Positions 53,433 to 61,325 of a stretch of 64,000 bases of DNA are shown one piece after another (the first letter of the stretch is position 1; every line of letters begins with the position of its first letter). The notes beneath the pieces are model-generated. The model worked only from the letters and a program-made list of their open reading frames with translations, searched no databases and was not told where the DNA came from. This DNA comes from JAVVTR01 sp036653535. GTDB lineage: Bacteria; Bacteroidota; Bacteroidia; Bacteroidales; P3. The DNA lies in assembly GCA_036653535.1 (NCBI GenBank), contig JAVVTR010000004.1:66202-130201 (forward strand). The letters run 5' to 3'. A program made the translations under genes and the position numbers.

Positions 53433-55001
53433 CTACTGCTTTTTATATTCTTTTACAAAGCTCAACCATTCCTCCGCTTTGCTTCCTTTCAACACTCTAA
53501 GAAATTTATTTTGTGCTCCCTCCTTACCCATTTTACGCATATACGCATAAAAAACCTCTGTAGGTAATACTTCTACACTTATTTTACGAATAGCTTCTAA
53601 TCTTTCCACTCTATAATCATCATTCAGAGTTTTTAGATATTCATCTATACAAGAAGAAGCATCTTTTTCATCCAAGGGTTCATCACAACCCAAAAACCAA
53701 CGATGAGCAAACATTCCATCACATTCCACTCCTAAAACGGTATATTCCAAAATACCAACTCCTTTTTCTTCTCCCAGCATCCGTACCGCATGATTCATAT
53801 TATCCACCGATAAATGTTCACCACAAATACTCAAATAAGATTTGGTCCTTCCGGTAATAATAATTTCATGTCTTTCTATAGATGTGAATTTTATGGTATC
53901 CCCTATCAAATAGCGCCATGCTCCCGAACATGTAGAAATAAGCAATGCATATTCTTTTCCCTGTTCCACCTCATCTATAAAAAGTGTCTTTGGTTTATCT
54001 ACCATATTTCCACTTTCATCGAAATTCTGCTCGTTAAACGGTATAAATTCAAAAAAAATTCCATTATCCAAAACCAATTCCATAGCAGAGGTATTGGGAC
54101 GGTTTTGAAAAGCTAAAAATCCTTCCGAAGCTAAATAGGTTTCCATATAGGCCAAAGGATGGGCCAATAATTTTTCAAAACTTTTCCGATATGGTTCAAA
54201 AGAAACGCCCCCATGCACATATATTTCCAAATTAGGCCATATATCATGAATGTTGTTTAAATTATATCGTTCTATTATTTTTTGCAACAAAATCTGTAGC
54301 CATGCAGGAACCCCTACTATAGCTGCTATATCCCATTCTGGAGCTTTTTTAATAATTTCTTCCAGTTTCGTAGGCCAATCTCTTTCTTTGGAAATACGAC
54401 GTCCTGGCTTATAAAAATATTCAAACCAAAATGGCAAATTTCCGGTAGTAATTCCCGATAAGTCGCCAGCATAATAAGTTCCATTATATTGCAAATGCGT
54501 ACTTCCTCCCAACATTAAGGCTCCTTTCTCATATAGCTCGTTAGGAAAATCGTATTTGGCCAATGAAAATAACTGACGAGTACTGGTTTTACGAATAGCT
54601 TTAACCATCTCGTTAGTAACGGGAATGTATTTACTGGTAGCACCCGAAGTCCCAGAACTTAATGCAAAATATTTAATTTTACCCGGCCAGGAAATAAAAG
54701 TCTCTCCATGCAAACAACGATCCCACCATTGCACAAACATTTTATCATAATCAAATACAGGTACACTCTCTTTAAAAGCCTTACGAAAATCTTGCTGTTG
54801 AAGAATACACTTAAATTTGTAAGCTTCTCCAAAATGAGTTTCCGAAGCTTTTACTAATAATTTTTTCAATTCTCGATTTTGTGATTTTTTAGGATCTTGA
54901 ACATGAAAAAAATTAATAATAGGAATTTTTTTATTACGTATTTCTATAGCTTCTTTTAAAATAGAACCTATAATATTAATTTTCTGCTTTTCTTTCGGCA
55001 T
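53433..55001 (-). CDS. GH3 auxin-responsive-promoter family protein
   Basis: 522-residue member of the GH3 family, adenylating enzymes that in plants join amino acids to jasmonate or auxin. The ATP motif YFALSSGTSGATSKYIPV is at 111-128, followed by GGSTHLQYNGTYYAGDLSGI, GVSFEPYRKSF, ACRYLIGDTIKF-like SGAWRYLIGDTIKFTS and ITGRTKSYLSICGEHLS. Bacterial members are frequent in Bacteroidota but their substrate is unknown. It leads a two-gene unit with the LysE exporter; an export link for the product is a speculation. A TATATTTG element lies 20 bp upstream. Confidence 0.92.
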   Translation of the reverse strand: MPKEKQKINIIGSILKEAIEIRNKKIPIINFFHVQDPKKSQNRELKKLLVKASETHFGEAYKFKCILQQQDFRKAFKESVPVFDYDKMFVQWWDRCLHGETFISWPGKIKYFALSSGTSGATSKYIPVTNEMVKAIRKTSTRQLFSLAKYDFPNELYEKGALMLGGSTHLQYNGTYYAGDLSGITTGNLPFWFEYFYKPGRRISKERDWPTKLEEIIKKAPEWDIAAIVGVPAWLQILLQKIIERYNLNNIHDIWPNLEIYVHGGVSFEPYRKSFEKLLAHPLAYMETYLASEGFLAFQNRPNTSAMELVLDNGIFFEFIPFNEQNFDESGNMVDKPKTLFIDEVEQGKEYALLISTCSGAWRYLIGDTIKFTSIERHEIIITGRTKSYLSICGEHLSVDNMNHAVRMLGEEKGVGILEYTVLGVECDGMFAHRWFLGCDEPLDEKDASSCIDEYLKTLNDDYRVERLEAIRKISVEVLPTEVFYAYMRKMGKEGAQNKFLRVLKGSKAEEWLSFVKEYKKQ

Positions 55002-55020
55002 TTAGAAACAATTTAAGGTG

Positions 55021-55028
55021 CAAATATA
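55021..55028 (-). promoter_or_regulatory. Possible -7 element for GH3-LysE
   Basis: On the minus strand the bases read TATATTTG, matching TAnnTTTG, 20 bp upstream of the GH3 start. No TTG occupies the -33 position, so the promoter call rests on the -7 element alone. Confidence 0.35.
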
Positions 55029-55118
55029 AGTAATTTATGTTTAATTTGTAATAGGACATCCTTATTAGTCTATTTTCTTAATTTTATCCTATTTTTTAAT
55101 ATAAAAACATATCTAATG

Positions 55119-55149
55119 TTGTTTTTTCTACAATTATTTTCTACTTTTG
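55119..55149 (+). promoter_or_regulatory. Promoter of tRNA-Arg
   Basis: TTG at 55119-55121 and TACTTTTG at 55142-55149 are separated by 20 bp, a full Bacteroidota promoter. Transcription would begin near 55156, about 28 bases before the tRNA 5' end. Confidence 0.65.
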
Positions 55150-55183
55150 CAAACTCGTTTTCTACATAGAAAATAAAAAAAAT

Positions 55184-55257
55184 GGCCTCGTAGCTCAACT
55201 GAATAGAGTATCTGACTACGGATCAGAAGGTTGAAGGTTTGAATCCTTCCGGGGTCA
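55184..55257 (+). tRNA. tRNA-Arg (anticodon ACG)
   Basis: A complete cloverleaf can be folded: acceptor GGCCTCG/CGGGGTC (with two G-T pairs), D stem GCTC/GAGT, anticodon stem TCTGA/TCAGA with loop CTACGGA, five-base variable loop and T stem GAAGG/CCTTC with loop TTTGAAT. Discriminator base is A and CCA is not encoded. The anticodon ACG reads CGU and, after deamination of A34 to inosine, CGC and CGA; the enzyme TadA is encoded at 48266. A terminator follows at once. Confidence 0.95.
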
Positions 55258-55262
55258 CAAGA

Positions 55263-55301
55263 AAAAAGCACTTACAATAAATTGTAGGTGCTTTTTATTT
55301 T
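55263..55301 (+). terminator. Terminator after tRNA-Arg
   Basis: A 16-bp stem (55263-55278 with 55281-55296, one G-T wobble) ends in TTTTT, then A, then TTTTT. It begins 6 bases after the tRNA discriminator base. Symmetric A and T ends mean it could also act on the minus strand. Confidence 0.85.
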
Positions 55302-55376
55302 TGGTGCAAGCCATGTTAAAATAAGTTTTGTATTTTTCGATTCGTCTACCAAGAAACTTTTTGAGATAGTATCAAT

Positions 55377-55405
55377 AAAAAGAGAGACCCAAGGCCTCTC
55401 TTTTT
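55377..55405 (-). terminator. Terminator of katA (possibly bidirectional)
   Basis: A 13-bp stem (55377-55389 with 55393-55405, one G-T wobble) with a CAA loop lies 6 bp beyond the katA stop. On the minus strand it ends in a TTTTATT run; on the plus strand in TTTTTATTTTTTT, so it can serve read-through from the tRNA side too. Confidence 0.75.
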
Positions 55406-55411
55406 ATTTTT

Positions 55412-56851
55412 TTATAAATTTAATCCCAATTTTTGAGCAATCGCAGTTCCGCAATTTGTATCGGCAAGCATGAAATTAGCAATGGCTCGTTTTTGAATTT
55501 CGACGGGCACTCCTTCCATAGAAGCAACCACATTAGAAGTTAAGCGATCTTGTTCCTCTTGGGACAAAAGACGATAGAGATCCCCCGCTTGGGAATAGTA
55601 ATCGGTATCGGCACGATGATCATAATTCCAAGCCTCTCCTTCTAAGGGCAGTGGTGGGTCTATCAAAGTCCGATTATCTTCGGATCCAGAAAAACTATTC
55701 GGTTGATAATTTGTTTCTGCTCCTCCATTCATTTCTAAAGCCATGAATCCGTCTCGATGATGATTAGATACAGGACAATGGGGCATATTGACGGGCAGAC
55801 TTGCAAAATTTGCACCTAAACGATACCGATGGGCATCCCCATAAGCAAATAAACGTCCTTGTAGCATTTTGTCTGGCGAAAAACCAATACCAGGCACTAC
55901 ATTGGCCGGATTAAAAGCAGCTTGTTCTACTTGTGCAAAATAATTTTCCGGATTTTTGTTTAATTCCAAAACACCGACTTCAATAAGTGGGTATTCTTTA
56001 TGGGACCACACTTTCGTTAAATCGAAAGGATTTTGTTTGTGATTTTTTGCTTGTTCTTCTGTCATAATTTGAACACACATTTTCCAACGAGGAAAATCGC
56101 CTTTTTCTATATGTTCAAACAAATCTCTTTGCGAATATTCTCTATCGGTACCTACTATTTTTTCAGCTTCCGCATTGGTGAAATTATGAATACCCTGCAT
56201 CGTTTTAAAATGGAATTTTACCCAATGGCGAATTCCTTCCTTATTGATAAAACTAAAGGTATGGCTACCAAAACCATGCATGGAACGTAAATTTTGAGGA
56301 ATACCTCTATCCGACATCAAAATCATTACTTGATGTAAGGTTTCTGGTGAAAGCGACCAAAAATCCCATGCGGCAGTAGCACTACGCAAATTCGTTTTAG
56401 GATCTCGTTTTTGAGTGTGTATAAAATCGGGGAATTTAAGTGGATCTTTGATAAAGAATACGGGGGTGTTATTCCCAACTAAATCCCAATTGCCTTCTTC
56501 GGTATAAAATTTGATCGCAAAACCCCGTACATCTCGTTCCGTATCGGCCGCTCCACGCTCTCCAGCCACGGTAGAAAAACGGAGTAGTAAATCGGTTTTC
56601 TTTCCAATAGTAGAAAAAATAGCCGCTTTGGTATATTGGGTAATATCTCCCGTTATTGTCAAGGTTCCAAATGCAGCAGTTCCTTTTGCATGCACTACAC
56701 GCTCAGGAATACGTTCTCGATTAAAGTGACCTAATTTTTCCATAAGCCACACATTTTGCATTAGAGCAGGACCGCGTTCTCCAGCGGTTTGAATATTCTG
56801 ATTTTCGGATACTGGCGCACCTGCGGCAGTAGTCATTTTTTTCTTTTCCAT
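55412..56851 (-). CDS. katA: Catalase KatA (monofunctional heme catalase)
   Basis: 479-residue small-subunit catalase that breaks down hydrogen peroxide. The catalytic His54 is in RVVHAKGTAAFG, followed by LLRFSTVAGERGAADTERDV, the Asn-bearing NNTPVFFIKDP segment, and the heme-ligand Tyr in GRLFAYGDAHRYRLGANF. The usual Bacteroidetes tail YDHRADTDYYSQAGDLYRLL is present. It suggests exposure to oxygen or host peroxide. A promoter-like TATTTTTG (minus, 56918-56911) lacks a -33 partner; a pair of 18-19 bp AT-rich direct repeats lies just upstream. Confidence 0.97.
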   Translation of the reverse strand: MEKKKMTTAAGAPVSENQNIQTAGERGPALMQNVWLMEKLGHFNRERIPERVVHAKGTAAFGTLTITGDITQYTKAAIFSTIGKKTDLLLRFSTVAGERGAADTERDVRGFAIKFYTEEGNWDLVGNNTPVFFIKDPLKFPDFIHTQKRDPKTNLRSATAAWDFWSLSPETLHQVMILMSDRGIPQNLRSMHGFGSHTFSFINKEGIRHWVKFHFKTMQGIHNFTNAEAEKIVGTDREYSQRDLFEHIEKGDFPRWKMCVQIMTEEQAKNHKQNPFDLTKVWSHKEYPLIEVGVLELNKNPENYFAQVEQAAFNPANVVPGIGFSPDKMLQGRLFAYGDAHRYRLGANFASLPVNMPHCPVSNHHRDGFMALEMNGGAETNYQPNSFSGSEDNRTLIDPPLPLEGEAWNYDHRADTDYYSQAGDLYRLLSQEEQDRLTSNVVASMEGVPVEIQKRAIANFMLADTNCGTAIAQKLGLNL

Positions 56852-56927
56852 ATCTTTGGTTATTTAATAAAAACCATCCCTATAAGGATTGTGTTTTTCA
56901 TTTTAGGTACCAAAAATAATAAAAATT

Positions 56928-56968
56928 AACAAACAATAAAAAACATACTGAACAAACAATAAAAACAT
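56928..56968. repeat. AT-rich direct repeat upstream of katA
   Basis: The sequence AACAAACAATAAAAAACAT (56928-56946) is repeated as AACAAACAATAAAAACAT (56951-56968), with four bases between, period 23. It lies 77-117 bp upstream of katA and just before the lipocalin remnant. It may be a regulator site or simple slippage; no known peroxide-regulator motif was recognised. Confidence 0.6.
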
Positions 56969-56973
56969 CCAAA

Positions 56974-57457
56974 ACAAACACTCTATCCACCTTAGATTTT
57001 ACCCAATATTTAGGTAAATAGCATGTACCTGCTCGTTTCGACCACAAATTAGAACACAATATATCTAGCTATTCTTTACCAAAAAATGGGATAATAAAAG
57101 TGATACATTCCGCTTGTCTCTACAATTTTCAAGAACAGTATAAAACCGCTATGATCAAGGCCAAATAAGTTGGATATAGCGGAAGCAGGTAAATGGAAAG
57201 CAGCTTTTTCCCTTTGGTTTTATGCCAATTATTATATATTTGAATTAGGCGAAAACTATGAATATGCAGTCGTTGGAAGTTTTTCTCCAAATTATCTTTG
57301 AATACTTTCTATAACCAAAACGATGTATCAATCTATACTTGATGGTATTGGGTACTGCTTAGGCAAAAGAGTCTATGAGATTTCAAAATTTATTTTTATG
57401 ACTCAATCGGTTTTAGAAATATTCACACAACTATTCCATATTCGAATAAACATATAA
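56974..57457 (+). pseudogene. Decayed bacterial lipocalin (Blc-like)
   Basis: Reading with frame correction gives about 160 residues of a bacterial lipocalin. Frame one: LDFTQYLGK, stop TAG 57019-57021 where the Trp of the family GxWYEIARF motif is expected, then ARFDHKLEHNISSYSLPKNG, IIKVIHSACLYNFQEQYKTA and MIKAK, then TAA. A frameshift near 57160-57185 leads to frame two: GKWKAAFSLWFYANYYIFEL, GENYEYAVVGSFSPNYL, TGA 57299-57301 where Trp is expected, then ILSITKTMYQSILDGIG and KRVYEISKFI. Two stops replace conserved Trp codons (TGG to TAG or TGA). No signal peptide or start is legible. Confidence 0.82.
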
Positions 57458-57557
57458 ATTATTCGATGATGAGCAAAATTTTGCCATTATTAGAAGTGGA
57501 TGTATCATTTTTTGTGATTTTTGTATTTTTGCAGAAAACAATATAGTATAGCACTAA

Positions 57558-57764
57558 ATGGAAGATTTTTTTATAATTATAGCTTTAATTTTCCTAAATG
57601 GCTTATTTGCAATGTCGGAAATTGCATTAATATCAGCACGAAAAACGAGTTTATCCAATGATGCAAACAAAGGGAATAAATCGGCTCAATGTGCGCTAAA
57701 ATATCTTTGGTTTCTTAAAAAAAAATTTAAGCATTCATTGCATCCACTTTATAGCCGCATTTAA
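57558..57764 (+). pseudogene. Truncated CNNM/hemolysin-family transporter, N-terminal remnant
   Basis: The first ~50 residues match the start of CNNM-domain (DUF21, hemolysin C/CorC-type) membrane proteins: a first helix FFIIIALIFLNGLFAMSEIA, then LISARKTSLSNDANKGNKSA and QCALKYL. Family members have about 430 residues with three more helices and CBS domains; here the reading frame degenerates after residue ~50 and stops at 68, 3 bp before the next remnant begins. A TATTTTTG promoter-like element at 57524-57531 precedes it. Confidence 0.7.
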
Positions 57765-57766
57765 CA

Positions 57767-59382
57767 ATGAAGAAAAAATACATTCGATACAACTATTTAT
57801 TGCTTATTTTGCTAAGCATTGTGGCCATTTTACAATTATTGCCTTTTTAAAAAATTAATATCTGTTCAGGTGATGATCTCGAATATTACACGGCTGTACT
57901 TTCTAGTGAAAATCCAACTGAAAGAGCTTGGATATATGCCAAAGGACAAGGACGTTTTTTCTCAATTTTCAATTGTTGGCAATCTGCTTTGGCTTATATG
58001 GGCAATAATATTGTACTCTCGAAAAGTTTACAATATGGTTTTATTTTACTAAATATTATTTTATTGGGAATCTTACTAAAACGTGTTTTTTAATCCAATT
58101 GGGTAGCCTATTTATTTGTGCTTTGTATGCTAGCCTTCCTTCCCATTAGCCCATATACAAATCCTTTTATTTGTTATCCCCTATTGTTTTCTGTGCATTT
58201 TCCCATTTTCTTAGGTTCTTTACTCTTTTTGTGCCATTATTTCAAAACTCGAACCTCTATTTATTTGTACCTGTCTGGACTTTTTTATTTTATAGCTCTA
58301 TTGAATTATGAAGTCTATGTGGTATTTATTATTATCCCCCTCCTATTGATTGTTTTCAATAATTTTCAAACTCTTGAATTCGCTTTTAAAACAAGTCAAA
58401 AACAAGATAAAAAACATTTTACGCATTTATTTTCTAAAAAAACTCTCTTAAATTCTCTTGCGTATATAGTTCCACTTGTTATTTACTTAATTTGCTATTG
58501 GGGATTCCGACAAATATATCCTTCCGACTATGAAGGAAGCAGTTTATCAAATAATTTTTCTATATCCAAAGCCCTGCAAATTCTTATCAATTTCAATAAA
58601 ACAACACTACCAGGCTATGTTTTTTTCTCAAAAATAGATCTTGTAAAAAACTACTTTCCTTTACTTAAAACACATTCTTTATTTTTTGTAGGGATTACTC
58701 TCAAAAGCATCCTCATTTTATTTCTATTACACCAATTATTAATACACATCAAACCAATTTCTTACCGCAAATTAAGTATGGGCATTACACTCTCTTTTAT
58801 GGCTTTATTCCTTCCTCATATCTTATTGTCCGTTACCGAAAAATACCAAATGTATGCGACTTCTTTCAAAGGTTATGTTAGCTCTTATTGGAGTTTCTTT
58901 GCTATGGCCTGTTTTATCTGTTTTATACTAATTGGTATTCACCAATATATAAAGCCCACAAATCTCTTAAAATCTCATTTTTAGGCGTTCTTTATACGGT
59001 TTTTATAAGTATTTCCATACTCACTTCTATCTGTAACGAATGCCTTAGTAAAGACTATCAATTGTCCAATACACGACTAAATGCAGTGGCCGTTTTTTGC
59101 GCATCCGAACAAGGTAAAACACTAAAAGCACATAGCCTCTTATATGCACCTTCTTTATGGGAAACCTCTTCCATATATGGAGCGGGGCTTACTTCTATAC
59201 ATACAGAAACTTGTTTCCAAAATTATATGCAAGCCCTATTACAGCGTCCTGTATTTGTGTGTAGAACAGAGGAAAAAATAATAGAATATCAATTGAGCTA
59301 TCCACTAGCTGAAATCTTTCATTTACATTTTGTTGAAGATACGATAAACCTTAGAGGGGAATTAATCTGTCTTCCGAATTAA
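57767..59382 (+). pseudogene. Polytopic membrane protein with two in-frame stops and a frameshift
   Basis: A ~538-codon gene can be followed in one frame from the ATG at 57767 to 58984, broken only by TAA at 57848-57850 and TAA at 58091-58093, then in a second frame to the stop at 59382 (shift around 58970-58982, next to A4 and T5 runs). The product has about ten hydrophobic helices, an acidic motif SGDDLEYYTAVL after the first helix, and a C-terminal soluble domain (SLLYAPSLWETSSIYGAGLT). This layout resembles GT-C type membrane glycosyltransferases, where an Asp pair follows helix one, but I cannot assign a family. The reading is otherwise well kept, so the damage is recent, or the stops are assembly errors. 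Confidence 0.7.
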
Positions 59383-59501
59383 TATTTTCGATCAAGAATG
59401 AATGTTTACAGTGCTTGTCGGTCGATTTACAGTGAAACCGTGCATGTGAGTACTTATACTCAACTTGATTATAGCCTTTTCTTGCCCTCAGACACCCGCT
59501 T

Positions 59502-59567
59502 ATTACTCGCCTGTACATAGCTCAAATTTGTGTTTTGGCTTTGCTTCTGCTTAACGCAATCTTTCTA
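59502..59567 (+). repeat. Decayed copy of the surface-protein leader segment
   Basis: This segment aligns with the start of the large secreted protein at 61326. A 24-bp block is identical (59544-59567 and 61425-61448, beginning CTTCTGCTTAACGCAATC), and the flanking 30 bp upstream remain similar. In the matching frame it reads LYIAQICVLALLLLNAIFL against LYKAQNYVLTLLLLNAIFL in the intact gene, then KKW and a stop. Upstream, no start codon is legible. Confidence 0.75.
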
Positions 59568-59734
59568 AAAAAATGGTAGAATACAAACGCACCCCACTGC
59601 TCAAAAAATACATATAAAATGCAACTATTTTATTTTTGCAAACTATTTGTAAACATCACATACTACCTGTTATTCAAAAAAATGTTTACACAAAATTTAA
59701 AACACTGCCACTACCTTTTCAAGTCCTCATTTAT

Positions 59735-59893
59735 TCACTCCTTCAAATACGCTTCCGCATTTTCCATCAATTTCCAATAGGTATCTTCTCCCATACAAGA
59801 TCTAACATTGATACTAAACTATCTTTCGTTGCGAATTAGGTGTGCCATATAATAATCCGAACCGAATAATATTTTATCTCTCATAGGATATCC
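59735..59893 (-). pseudogene. Amidohydrolase C-terminal remnant
   Basis: Read on the minus strand from 59893, the frame gives GYPMRDKILFGSDYYMAHLI, then RNER, a TAG stop (59821-59819), FSINVRSCMGEDTYWKLMEN and AEAYLKE before a TGA at 59737-59735. KILFGSDYYM followed by a GED-W-EN-YLK helix resembles the last barrel strand and C-terminal helix of amidohydrolase-family (TIM-barrel) proteins. The upstream body of the gene is not legible. The call rests on about 50 residues. Confidence 0.5.
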
Positions 59894-60358
59894 ATTGTTT
59901 TCTCTGTTTGACGCATTTTACGTATTTAGAGCATACTCTTATCTCTTTTGGCGAGATAGTAATTTGGAAATGAGGAATATTGTAGCTTTTCTTTTTTTGC
60001 AAATTTAAGAACGTTACAGATTTTGCCAATAGGGGCTTACACTTCCAAAAGTATTCGTCTACTATGAAAATAAAATAGATTCATTGGTTTCTTTATTCAA
60101 AAAAAATGCATTACATTCGCTTCATAATTTTTCACAGTAAAAAACAAAAACCAATAGATTATAAAAATAAAACTACCTTTTTAGTTTACATACTCTTTCT
60201 TGCTATAGGCTCTATTTTCTCACGAATTCAAAACTTTAAAGGATGTTTAAATAAAACTAAAATCATGATTTACGCAAGCGATCGAATATGGAGGTTGATG
60301 AAGGACTTCAACCCCTCAAGGGCTTTCTACATCTAATATCCTTGTAGTGCAGTTTTTC

Positions 60359-60422
60359 TTTAATACGCAGAGGATTCTTAGAAAGCCAGCAAAATATCTA
60401 AAGTTATTAATTCCGTATTAAA
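60359..60422 (+). promoter_or_regulatory. Inverted repeat upstream of the T9SS cargo gene
   Basis: TTTAATACG (60359-60367) and CGTATTAAA (60414-60422) form a perfect 9-bp inverted repeat 46 bp apart, ending 18 bp before the ATG at 60441. It could be a regulator site or a long leader hairpin. No standard promoter is visible in the preceding 100 bp. Confidence 0.4.
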
Positions 60423-60440
60423 TTTAATCAAAAAAAAATC

Positions 60441-61220
60441 ATGAAAAAATTAATCATTATAGCAGGTGTGTTATTTAGTACACTTCTTCTGTCTGACGCC
60501 ATTGGACAGACTTTTCCAAATGAAATGAGATTTTATGTACCTAATCCTCATTATAATGAAGATGTTGGACGAGCTTATGTACCATCCTTTATCCCTGGTT
60601 GCTATAACTATGTATATCCTAGCCGATTGGCTAATTCATACCCGATTCACCCAGGAAATATGATTAAGATCGAATTATTAAATGGCTCAGGTGTGAGTTA
60701 TCAATGGTATCTATATATCATGGGGATAGAGATAGCGATAACAGGTCAAACATCTGCTACCTTAAACCATAGATTAGACTATGATGCTCAGAATTACACG
60801 ATGGTTTACAAGTGCATAGTAACATCATCTACTGAACAAAAAACATACCAAGCTTCTTTTTATGTAAAAGGGCTTCTTCCTGGTACAGTAAAAGCAATGA
60901 ATAGCGTGGAAGAGTTGACAAATGGAGAAGCTAATGCTGTGAACAACGCTTCAAATGTTAATAAATTGGGTATCGTCAAGATGTTTCCAAATCCAGCGAA
61001 TGAAATTATACACGTAGAACTTAATGGAGTTACCACATCGTCCGATGTGGTAAGGGTTTCTGTATTGGACGAAAAAACAGGAACTCAAGTGAAACCCCAG
61101 CAAGATATAAATGAAAAAAACTTTGAAATGAACGTTTCAACATTGCCACAAGGAAAGTACATATTAACTGTTGAAAAAGATGGTGCTAAAGATTTCAAAA
61201 GACTGTATATTAACCGATAG
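60441..61220 (+). CDS. Secreted protein with T9SS C-terminal sorting domain
   Basis: 259-residue protein. A Sec signal peptide (MKKLIIIAGVLFSTLLLSDA, cleavage near IGQ) is followed by ~150 residues of unknown fold with an immunoglobulin-like stretch (GSGVSYQWYLYIMGIEIAIT, TYQASFYVKG). From residue ~178 comes a type A T9SS sorting domain: VKMFPNPANEIIHVELNG, VSVLDEKTGTQV, MNVSTLPQGKYILTVEKDG and the final FKRLYINR. Such domains direct transport across the outer membrane and attachment to surface glycan. The passenger resembles nothing I can name. It has its own terminator at 61242. Confidence 0.88.
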   Translation: MKKLIIIAGVLFSTLLLSDAIGQTFPNEMRFYVPNPHYNEDVGRAYVPSFIPGCYNYVYPSRLANSYPIHPGNMIKIELLNGSGVSYQWYLYIMGIEIAITGQTSATLNHRLDYDAQNYTMVYKCIVTSSTEQKTYQASFYVKGLLPGTVKAMNSVEELTNGEANAVNNASNVNKLGIVKMFPNPANEIIHVELNGVTTSSDVVRVSVLDEKTGTQVKPQQDINEKNFEMNVSTLPQGKYILTVEKDGAKDFKRLYINR

Positions 61221-61241
61221 TTCATCATAACTAAATGTAGG

Positions 61242-61287
61242 GAGACACCTATCATGTAATATCATTTATTTGATGGGTGGCTCTTTT
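61242..61287 (+). terminator. Terminator after the T9SS cargo gene
   Basis: A 13-bp stem (61242-61254 with 61271-61283) with one A-G mismatch and one G-T pair, a 16-base loop and a TTTT end (61284-61287). It starts 22 bp after the stop, so the next gene is probably transcribed separately. Confidence 0.6.
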
Positions 61288-61325
61288 GGTATAATTCGCT
61301 CATTCGTATTTGACACCTCATTTTC

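Larger units (their letters stand above)
59383..60440. other. Gene-poor region with decayed fragments
   Basis: About 1.06 kb without an intact gene. It contains a stray copy of a surface-protein leader (59502-59567), a C-terminal amidohydrolase remnant on the minus strand (59735-59893), a 9-bp direct repeat TTTACAGTG (59405-59413, 59426-59434), a TATTTTTG element at 59631-59638, and potential hairpins around 60292-60350. Short ORFs at 59636-59839 and 60106-60336 match nothing I know. The remainder shows no recognisable signal. Confidence 0.65.

Noticed and set aside
59398..59520. 40-codon ORF directly after the membrane pseudogene (MNVYSACRSIYSETV...)
   Set aside because: No similarity recognised; its end overlaps the decayed leader copy in a different frame.
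59636..59839. 67-residue plus-strand ORF
   Set aside because: It lies opposite the amidohydrolase remnant and its translation resembles nothing; the minus-strand reading explains this stretch better.
60106..60336. 76-residue ORF upstream of the T9SS cargo gene
   Set aside because: No similarity, no promoter, basic and AT-driven composition; kept only as part of the gene-poor region.
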